A stretch of DNA of 5,463 nt. Origin: Alphaproteobacteria bacterium (GTDB taxonomy: Bacteria > Pseudomonadota > Alphaproteobacteria > Rhodobacterales > Rhodobacteraceae). Numbering within the stretch: the first letter of the stretch is position 1; each line of letters begins with the position of its first letter. The notes beneath the pieces were generated by a model. That model did not search any database and was not told the origin of the DNA. It saw nothing but the letters and a program-made list of their open reading frames with translations. The position numbers and the translations under genes are program-made. Positions 1-4,758 of the stretch are shown in pieces. The stretch spans positions 1 through 5,463 of the forward strand of contig RFGD01000419.1 of the NCBI GenBank assembly GCA_003696705.1, read 5' to 3'.

Positions 1-1
1 C

Positions 2-142
2 CCCGTCTCGGGCGGCCGCACCGCATGCTTCGTCCACCTCTACGCCCCGGACGACGTGGACGACGACGTGCGGGCGTGGCTGACGGAGTCGTTCCTCGGC
101 GCTCCGGACGAGCCCTTGCAATCCCGCTCCACACCCAGATGA
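2..142 (+). CDS. C-terminal end of a DUF5655-like protein (5' end outside window)
   Basis: Reading from base 2 gives 46 codons with no stop until TGA at 140-142. The peptide includes CFVHLYAPDDVDDDVRAWL, an acidic stretch followed by an amphipathic helix. From memory this resembles the C-terminal end of DUF5655 proteins, where a strand and 'DDlDdev..WLreAY' close the domain; function there is unknown. The last dozen or so residues (about 112-139) do not look like the family tail. They lie where a minus-strand recombinase-like remnant begins, so the natural C-terminus may have been replaced. The frame is chosen on protein-like composition (hydrophobic and acidic alternation); the competing frame 1 reading is Arg/Pro-rich noise. 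The family call rests on a short fragment and is weak; that this frame is coding is more likely than not. Confidence 0.5.
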   Translation, partial: PVSGGRTACFVHLYAPDDVDDDVRAWLTESFLGAPDEPLQSRSTPR

Positions 143-174
143 TGCGGTGGCATGGATGGCTTCGACGTGGTGCG

Positions 175-252
175 CGTCGCGGCGGCGTGGGCGAGCATCG
201 CGTCGCGGGTACGGATCTGCAGCCGACGACGCTCAGCCTTCGAGAGCCCGCC
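175..252 (-). pseudogene. Probable remnant of a serine recombinase
   Basis: On the minus strand, 252 down to 175 reads GGLSKAERRRLQIRTRDAM and continues LAHAAAT. From memory, actinobacterial large serine recombinases carry a segment of the form 'G(L/M)S+(A/G)ER.R(I/L)..R.R.AM.AHAA', directly followed by 'GR.LGGRPPYGYRL', just after the resolvase catalytic domain. Here the first part is well matched but the expected GGRPPYGY continuation is absent in all three minus frames. No resolvase N-terminal domain or zinc-ribbon C-terminal part is recognisable nearby. It is therefore read as a short broken fragment of about 26 codons. It could be chance in GC-rich DNA, but the dense match of charged positions argues against that. 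Confidence 0.4.
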
Positions 253-743
253 GACGCACGATCCTTGCCAGCGCCGTCGCCGCAGCCGGGGTGAGCGCCA
301 CCACGCTCGTCCCTGTTCACCGCTGTCGTCGCCTCGTTGCCCACGCATGAGTACGCACCCACGAGCACCGGTGAACGTGACACCCGAATCGCGATCAGCG
401 ACCAGATCCCCGACCGGCTGCGAGTAGCCCAGCCAGCCCCTTCATCGGGAGCAAGATCGGGCAGCACACACAGATAGTCACCGAGACGGTGTGCACGATT
501 TCTGGGGCTTCCCGCAGCGCTGTTCGTGCGTACGGGAGTCACGGGAGGAGGGCCCGCCCTGGGCGTTCCGGCCCGGTGGCGCCCGGGCGCTCAACCGGGG
601 CCGACTGCGGGTGAGACTCCTGGTGGGTGGCTCTGGCAGCTGGCATGTGGGGACAATCGGTCGGATCTGCTCGCGTGCCATGGGGGCGCGGCTCGCAGCC
701 GTCCGGCTTCGTTCGGGGTCCCCGAGAACTGCACAGCACCGCA

Positions 744-816
744 GGGAGCGACCCCTGGGACGGACTCCGGGAGCGTCAGCGGGACTAGCTCAGGGAGCAC
801 CTTCGGGAGTGGCGGC
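744..816. repeat. 12-bp degenerate tandem repeat block
   Basis: GGGAC/GGGAG starts recur at 744, 757, 769, 781, 793 and 805, giving spacings of 13, 12, 12, 12 and 12. Units begin GGGACGGACTCC, GGGAGCGTCAGC, GGGACTAGCTCA, GGGAGCACCTTC, GGGAGTGGCGGC, so the first five positions are conserved (fifth C or G) and the rest drifts. Because 12 is a multiple of three, the plus strand in one frame reads the tetrapeptides GTDS, GSVS, GTSS, GSTF, GSGG, and the minus strand reads LPxx/VPxx. It may be a decayed minisatellite or a low-complexity linker from a lost gene. No function is assigned. Confidence 0.6.
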
Positions 817-854
817 GACGAACCCCGTCCCGAGTGCCCGGCCGGAGGCGGAAT

Positions 855-875
855 GCTCTTTCGCTGTGAAAGGGC
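855..875 (+). promoter_or_regulatory. Hairpin in the region upstream of the protease
   Basis: GCTCTTTC (855-862) pairs with GAAAGGGC (868-875) across a 5-nt loop, 8 pairs with one T·G wobble. No T-tract follows, so it is not a standard intrinsic terminator. A smaller perfect hairpin, CTCGA-tgg-TCGAG (890-902), follows immediately. Role unknown. Confidence 0.4.
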
Positions 876-901
876 GCGGGGATCGGGCTCTCGATGGTCG
901 A

Positions 902-931
902 GTGACAATACTCGTGATTGGTCAGTACACC
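902..931 (+). promoter_or_regulatory. Weak candidate promoter for the protease
   Basis: GTGACA (902-907) and TACACC (926-931) are separated by 18 bp and could serve as -35 and -10 elements. That would start transcription near 938 and place the hairpin at 973-1000 inside the 5' leader. The match to consensus is modest and many such pairs occur by chance. Confidence 0.22.
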
Positions 932-972
932 CGATGCTGAGAAGACCGACGCGGTGCGTCTGGTCCGCCAAA

Positions 973-1000
973 TGGACCCCTTGTGGGCGCAAGGGGCCCA
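973..1000 (+). promoter_or_regulatory. Strong inverted repeat in the protease 5' leader
   Basis: TGGACCCCTTG (973-983) and CAAGGGGCCCA (990-1000) form an 11-position stem with a single A·C mismatch and a 6-nt loop TGGGCG. It lies 76 bases before the protease GTG and is not followed by a run of T, so it is better read as an operator or an mRNA structure than as a terminator. Confidence 0.5.
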
Positions 1001-1065
1001 TGATACCGTCACGCGCGTTGCCGTCGACGGGACGGGCGGTCATAGCGATGGCCCCAGTCGGCACC

Positions 1066-1073
1066 GGGGAGGA
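1066..1073 (+). promoter_or_regulatory. Ribosome binding site of the protease gene
   Basis: GGGGAGGA ends three bases before the GTG at 1077. The spacing is slightly short but this is the only strong purine-rich site near the beginning of the signal peptide, so it decides the start. Confidence 0.7.
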
Positions 1074-1076
1074 CCC

Positions 1077-1931
1077 GTGAAGTATCCGGCTATTCGCGCC
1101 GCTTTTGCGATTGTTGTGATGCTCATGGGCGTATCGACGTTGCCGACTGTGGGCGCCAGCGATGGAGGGCTGGGACCGCACCCCGACGGGGATGTGGCCG
1201 CCAGCGATGACACTGCAACGGTCCTCGGTCCAGAGGCAGCCCTCGAGATGACGGCTCGCAGCCTGGCCGATGAAGCGGGTGTGTCCTATGAGGACGCCCT
1301 CGGACTGGTTGAGTACCAGCAGCGAGCTACAGGGCTACTTACCCAACTCAGCGATGATGGTCTCTTGGAAAGTAGCTTCGCAGGGAGCGAGTTCGTCGGA
1401 GATTCTGCCGCCATGATCTGGTACTTCAAAGGCGAACCCTTGGCCGACTATCCTGCGCTAGCAGCACAGGCGGGTGTGGGTGGCGTGCAAATCCAAACTG
1501 GGCAGCCGTACTCTCTGGACGAGCTCGTGGATCGCCAGGATGCAGTCCATGATGCTGTGGTCGCGCTCGGATATGAGAACGCGTACTCGTACTTCGATCT
1601 CGCATCCCAGGCCATCACAGTCGAGGTTTCTGACGGTCCCACGCTGGCGGTTTCAGCCGGTGCGAGAGAAGCCAGCGTGCGCGACGCAGTCGCGGACCGT
1701 GAAGGGAACATCGACGTAGATCTCAGGATCATTGACATGCCCGATGGGCCCCGCATGGAGCTGACTCATGCGCACGGTGGCGCGTGGTTCCGGGACGATG
1801 GTGTCAACGAATGCACGTCTGCGTTCATTGCGAGCGGATCTGCCGGGTACCGGCCGCTCACTGCAGCACACTGTGAAGGTCTCAATCAACTGGCGGACGC
1901 AGGCAGTGGTTCCAGTTTCTCTGCACCCTAG
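1077..1931 (+). CDS. Protease prodomain fragment as actually readable (stops at amber codon 285)
   Basis: If TAG at 1929-1931 is obeyed, the product is 284 residues: signal peptide, complete prodomain, and the first part of the mature chain through the catalytic His265. It would lack Asp295 and Ser385 and cannot be an active protease. An exported free prodomain could in principle still act as a folding aid or inhibitor for a related protease, as prodomains of alpha-lytic-type enzymes do, but nothing here shows that. See the full-length entry for domain detail and start choice. Confidence 0.75.
   Translation: MKYPAIRAAFAIVVMLMGVSTLPTVGASDGGLGPHPDGDVAASDDTATVLGPEAALEMTARSLADEAGVSYEDALGLVEYQQRATGLLTQLSDDGLLESSFAGSEFVGDSAAMIWYFKGEPLADYPALAAQAGVGGVQIQTGQPYSLDELVDRQDAVHDAVVALGYENAYSYFDLASQAITVEVSDGPTLAVSAGAREASVRDAVADREGNIDVDLRIIDMPDGPRMELTHAHGGAWFRDDGVNECTSAFIASGSAGYRPLTAAHCEGLNQLADAGSGSSFSAP
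1929..1931 (+). other. In-frame amber codon inside the protease
   Basis: TAG in the context CCC-TAG-GCT interrupts an otherwise intact frame, 20 codons after catalytic His265 and 10 codons before catalytic Asp295. The reading frame before and after is the same (all coordinates divisible by three), so this is a nonsense codon and not a frameshift. Confidence 0.9.
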
Positions 1932-2338
1932 GCTGGGGAACACATCGGCAACTGGGGGGACGTCGAGTTCCACACGTCTTCACATACGGGCTATGCGCAG
2001 TTCTGTGCCACCAACGCGATTCGCTACACGGTCACGGGCCGAGTCGCCAATACCGCTATCTCGGTCGACGCCTACATATGTCGGTACGGCCGGAGCAGCG
2101 GAAACCAGGACTGCGGATGGGTCGACGTGATCAATACGAATGCGACCTTCACCCGGGGCGGGTGTGGATGTTCGGTAACGGCCCAGCACATGGTGGATGC
2201 GAGAAGCATCGCAGTGATCGGCGGCGACAGCGGAGGTCCGGTCTACGCGAGCACGGTCGCATGGGGGATCACAAATGGGACAAGGAACTCCAACGGGAAC
2301 TTCGTCTTCAGCAAGATCCAGAACGCGGAACTGGGACT

Positions 2339-2343
2339 AGGGG
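2339..2343 (+). promoter_or_regulatory. Ribosome binding site of the lipoprotein, inside the protease gene
   Basis: AGGGG lies in the final codons of the protease, 6 bases before TTG 2350. It supports the overlapping TTG start and coupling to translation of the protease 3' end. Confidence 0.45.
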
Positions 2344-2349
2344 TGACCG

Positions 2350-2979
2350 TTGCGTACTAGCGCGAGAACCGAGGAGGGCCCTGCCGGGAGCCCAGCAACA
2401 GGGTGGGGCCTGCGCGCCCGCCGGTCAGTAGGTGTGTATCTCGTGTCCGCGATGACATTGTTTGCGCTCCCGGCCTGTTCGAGTGGTTCAGCAGCGACTT
2501 CTGGCAACCCCGGATCTGCTGCCGATGGCGTTGAGTTTGGGACTGAAGGCTCCCCATCGGCCACACAGCCGACAAGTCCACCGTTCGATCAGCCGAGGCC
2601 CACGCAGGAACCAGGAGCCAGCCTTGAACATGGCCAACTCGCGCTCGTGGCCGTGGAACTCAGCGAGGACAGCGTCATTCCTGCAGTTGGCGTTTCAGGT
2701 GGGACGATCTCCGTTGGCGAGCGATGTGTCACGTATGAAGTTCCAGGCGGCAACATGCAGACCACGCTCATCTGGTTCGAGGGAATGGCACACATGGACT
2801 CCGACGGATCGGCAGTGCTTTTCTCCCGAACCGACGGCGCTGTTGTGTCCTTGGAGGATGGAGCACGCGTCGACTTCTTCGGCCTGCCTGTTGATGTGCT
2901 CGAGGAGATGATCGTCGCTCCCTACGAGGACTGCCCGGAAGACCGTTTCCTGGTCTATGAGCCGGTCCGCGTCCCGTGA
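2350..2979 (+). CDS. Secreted lipoprotein of unknown function, overlapping the protease gene
   Basis: Product of 209 residues. The N-terminus is Arg-rich (RARR, residues 22-25), then a hydrophobic segment, then lipobox ALPAC with Cys43, followed by a Ser/Gly/Pro/Thr-rich linker to about residue 100, as in lipoproteins tethered to the membrane outer face. The folded part (about 100-209) is beta-rich, with GGTISVGERCVTYEV, TLIWFEGMAHMDSDG and LEDGARVDFFGLPVD, then DCPEDRFLVYEPV. Two cysteines (in ERCVTY and EDCPED) could pair. From memory the pattern recalls small actinobacterial exported domains with 'C(L/V).(L/Y)...(L)(V/I)WP.G', but I cannot name the family. The start TTG at 2350 has AGGGG 6 nt upstream and overlaps the protease end by 11 bases; GTG at 2434 is an alternative but has no good site and would shorten the signal. 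The overlap suggests translational coupling, so the amber codon upstream could reduce its expression. Confidence 0.8.
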   Translation: MRTSARTEEGPAGSPATGWGLRARRSVGVYLVSAMTLFALPACSSGSAATSGNPGSAADGVEFGTEGSPSATQPTSPPFDQPRPTQEPGASLEHGQLALVAVELSEDSVIPAVGVSGGTISVGERCVTYEVPGGNMQTTLIWFEGMAHMDSDGSAVLFSRTDGAVVSLEDGARVDFFGLPVDVLEEMIVAPYEDCPEDRFLVYEPVRVP

Positions 2980-3276
2980 GTCACCAGCACATGAAGGAGT
3001 CCTGCGGAGGCGGGCAGTGCGGCGCGCGAAACCTGTGGGGCTCGGAAATCCCATCGCCGCCCGCCCACGGCACCATCAGCACCTACATCGTCACCGCATC
3101 ACGAGCCGCCCGCGTCGACCACAGCGCCACCGACGAACCCCCGCCATCGCCGGCCCGTGTGTATCCCGCGCGGCTCGTCGCGCTGCCCTTTTGAAGTCGA
3201 GGCAGGGCCGGAAGACCAGGCCCCTCAGCTTCCGCCCGGCCCGGGGTCGCCGGGACGCTCTTGCCCAGCACGAGTG
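2980..3276. other. Region between convergent genes, no confident gene
   Basis: A GTG at 2976 overlaps the lipoprotein stop (GTGA) and opens 72 codons to 3194. The composition is poor and there is no ribosome site that stands out, so it is not called. It contains HGTISTY (about 3067-3087), resembling the 'HGT.S.Y..GCRC..CR' motif of small phage/plasmid-type proteins, but the cysteines that define that motif are missing. A short stem GGGCC/GGCCC lies at about 3206-3224. No convincing intrinsic terminator for either flanking gene was found. Confidence 0.4.
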
Positions 3277-4650
3277 TCAGGGTGGCACCGGTGCCGACGG
3301 TGGGCGGGTGGTTGGTGATGGGGGCGATCCTCGAGCACTTCGCCGCTGGCCGCCACCGGGCGCGGCCGGCTTGTCGCCGGGGTCGATGCGGATGGGGTAC
3401 CAGGTGCCGTCGGTGCGTCGCCGCAGCTGGATGACCCCGGTGTGGACCTGGGTGTGGCAGTGGGCGCAGAGTGAGGCGAGTTGGTCGATGTCGGTGCGCC
3501 CACCGTCGGCGTAGGGTTCGACGTGGTGGGCATGGGTGTGGGCGAAGGGCGCTCCGCACACGACACAGCCGCCGTCGCGTAGGGCCAAGGCGATGCGTTG
3601 GGCGGTGTCGGCGAGGCGGCGGGAGCGGCCGAGCCACAGGGGCCGGCCCGGCCCGGCGAAGAGCGCTCCGCTGATGCGGGTGTCGTAGCGCTCGATCAGC
3701 CGGGCCAGCAGGGTCGGTGGGACGGGTCCGGCATCGACGATCTCACAGCGCCCCTCGGGCTCGGTACCAGCCAGCACGCCGACATCGGCCACCGCCACGA
3801 GCTCCAGGCGGGCCCGGCCGGACCCGCCGGTGTCAACCGGGAGATCGCGGTCGGACTCGACGGGTGAGTCGACGCCGAGGAGGCGGGTGAAGGCGTCGGC
3901 GCGTCGCTGCTCTACGGAGCGCACGGCGTCGGGGGTGCCGTCGCGGCCGCCGTCGTGGCGCCACAGGCGATCCATCTCGGTGTCGAGGACCTGGGCGACC
4001 TGGGCGCCGGTGACGCCGTCGAGTTCGAACCCGAAGCGCCACATGCCCGAGCCGGTGTCGCGGTGGCGCCAGCCGCGGCGCCGGCGTCGCTGACGCGCCA
4101 GACGCGCCTGCACATCGGCCGCCGTCTCCCGCTTCGTCAACCAGCGCTCCACCGTCCGCCGGGCGCCGTCGGCATCGGCGCCCGCCACCAGGTCCAGCAG
4201 CTCGCCCTCGACGGCCTCGGTCCCGGCCCGGCCCGCGGCGTCCACCAACACGTCGGCCGTCTCGGCGTTGAGCCGACCCGCAGACAAGGCATCGGTGACC
4301 GCCGGCATCTCCCCCAACACCGCCGCGCGCTTCTTGGCGCGGCGCGCCTCACGCTCCGAGCACCCCGAGACCGTCTTCCACGACGAGGCCCCATCGGCGC
4401 CGCTGTCACCCAAGGCGTCGATGGCGGCGGTGGCCTTGACCCGGACCGCGGCGCACGCCGCTTCCAGGGCCGCCACCGCCCCCAACAACTCGACCAGTCG
4501 GCGCCGACCCCAGCCCGCCAGCTCCACACCGGCCAGAGCCTCGGCCGCCTCGGCCAAGCCCGCCACCGCATCCGGCGCGCCGGCAGCGTCCGCTACGCAC
4601 GCCGCGCCACCGGCAGGACCGGGACGCTCGAGCACACCGGAAGCGAACAT
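3277..4650 (-). CDS. DUF222 / 13E12-family protein with C-terminal HNH endonuclease domain
   Basis: Product of 457 residues from ATG at 4650. Residues about 25-340 are the alanine/arginine-rich helical DUF222 region, including CSEREARRAKKRA (97-109), ALSAGRLNAE (121-130) and a basic patch RQRRRRRGWRHR (186-197). Residues about 355-405 are an HNH domain of the four-cysteine zinc type: CVVC (362-365), HAHHVEPYADGG (373-384), CAHCH (395-399), His403. The usual Asn of 'DNL' is Gln390. The last ~50 residues are Pro/Gly/Arg-rich tail. HNH domains cut DNA with a metal ion; for DUF222 proteins the natural substrate is not established. In mycobacteria several 13E12-family genes are LexA-regulated, and this gene has a LexA box on its start codon. 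TTG at 4686 is in frame but lies inside the -35 element, so ATG 4650 is chosen; this predicts a leaderless mRNA with no ribosome site. Family certain, start likely. Confidence 0.93.
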   Translation of the reverse strand: MFASGVLERPGPAGGAACVADAAGAPDAVAGLAEAAEALAGVELAGWGRRRLVELLGAVAALEAACAAVRVKATAAIDALGDSGADGASSWKTVSGCSEREARRAKKRAAVLGEMPAVTDALSAGRLNAETADVLVDAAGRAGTEAVEGELLDLVAGADADGARRTVERWLTKRETAADVQARLARQRRRRRGWRHRDTGSGMWRFGFELDGVTGAQVAQVLDTEMDRLWRHDGGRDGTPDAVRSVEQRRADAFTRLLGVDSPVESDRDLPVDTGGSGRARLELVAVADVGVLAGTEPEGRCEIVDAGPVPPTLLARLIERYDTRISGALFAGPGRPLWLGRSRRLADTAQRIALALRDGGCVVCGAPFAHTHAHHVEPYADGGRTDIDQLASLCAHCHTQVHTGVIQLRRRTDGTWYPIRIDPGDKPAAPGGGQRRSARGSPPSPTTRPPSAPVPP

Positions 4651-4657
4651 GTGTTCG
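4644..4657 (-). promoter_or_regulatory. LexA (SOS) box over the start of the HNH gene
   Basis: The minus strand reads CGAACACATGTTCG, a full match to the actinobacterial LexA consensus CGAAC(A/G)NN(C/T)GTTCG. The ATG of the HNH gene (4650-4648) lies within it. It begins directly after the -10 hexamer, so LexA bound here would cover the predicted transcription start. Known from mycobacteria: LexA repression is lifted by RecA after DNA damage, and 13E12-family genes are in that regulon. Confidence 0.85.
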
Positions 4658-4686
4658 ATACTAGCGAGCCGACGGGTGGGAAGCAA
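4658..4686 (-). promoter_or_regulatory. Promoter of the HNH gene, predicted leaderless
   Basis: On the minus strand, TTGCTT (4686-4681) and TAGTAT (4663-4658) are spaced by exactly 17 bp. Seven bases separate the -10 from the A of ATG 4650, which puts the transcription start at or within a base or two of the start codon. The LexA box lies over this point. Confidence 0.65.
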
Positions 4687-4758
4687 CCCGGGGCACCCCC
4701 TGGTGGATATGGCATGGCACCCGGCCTCCGCTGATCCGCCGCCAACCGAGGTTTCCGC

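Larger units (their letters stand above)
143..1076. other. Long stretch without a confident gene
   Basis: About 930 bases separate the left-edge gene from the protease. Several long open frames exist on both strands, but their translations are Arg/Pro/Gly/Ser-rich and change character abruptly, as expected of antisense or noncoding GC-rich DNA. Items that can be supported are the recombinase-like remnant (175-252), a perfect 12-bp palindrome GCGCCCGGGCGC at 579-590, a 12-bp tandem repeat block (744-816), and a hairpin-rich leader (855-1000). A short frame at about 328-432 reads STGERDTRIAISDQIPDRL, which looks protein-like, but it has no convincing start or ribosome site. The region looks like gene debris followed by the protease promoter and leader. 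Confidence 0.5.
1077..2360 (+). pseudogene. Secreted alpha-lytic/streptogrisin-type S1 serine protease precursor with one in-frame amber stop
   Basis: Read through the TAG, the frame gives 427 codons. The GTG at 1077 follows a strong GGGGAGGA site and begins a signal peptide: KYPAIR, hydrophobic core to about residue 22, likely cleavage after VGA (residue 27). Residues about 50-230 form a prodomain of the type seen before actinobacterial chymotrypsin-like proteases, with LADEAGVSYEDAL and GQPYSLDEL. The mature chain starts near Gly234. The triad is present: His265 in LTAAHC, Asp295 in GDVEF, Ser385 in GGDSGGP. Cysteine pairs fit the fold: Cys246/Cys266 around His, and CRYGRSSGNQDCG in the second barrel. 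Spacing His-Asp (30) and Asp-Ser (90) is normal. The family cleaves protein after secretion. The only defect is TAG at codon 285, with no frame change on either side; CAG or GAG to TAG is one substitution. It is therefore a very recent pseudogene, a sequencing error, or a readthrough gene. The natural stop is also TAG, which argues against genome-wide amber recoding. The family call is secure; the status is not. Confidence 0.88.

Noticed and set aside
328..432. Short plus-strand peptide STGERDTRIAISDQIPDRL
   Set aside because: It looks protein-like but has no credible start codon or ribosome site and no family I recognise.
973..1000. Intrinsic terminator upstream of the protease
   Set aside because: The stem is strong but is followed by TGATACCG, with no T-tract.
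918..1076. Upstream extension of the protease frame to 918
   Set aside because: The extra residues are not signal-like and would bury the signal peptide; GTG 1077 has the strong GGGGAGGA site.
526..1080. 184-codon plus-strand open frame with G[ST]xS repeats
   Set aside because: Composition changes along its length, there is no ribosome site, and it runs over the leader hairpins into the protease start; kept only as a repeat block.
591..1181. 196-codon minus-strand open frame with LPxx repeats
   Set aside because: It is antisense to the protease start, has no start-site support, and its repeats are the reverse reading of the 12-bp DNA repeat.
2127..2360. Separate gene starting at GTG 2127 containing GDSGGP
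   Set aside because: It is the in-frame 3' part of the protease, begins in the middle of the second barrel, and has no ribosome site or signal peptide.
2976..3194. 72-codon frame overlapping the lipoprotein stop
   Set aside because: GTGA overlap is suggestive, but the peptide is low in typical coding character and no family is recognised beyond a partial HGTISTY motif.
3955..4734. 259-codon plus-strand open frame
   Set aside because: It is antisense to the DUF222-HNH gene; long antisense frames are common in GC-rich coding DNA.
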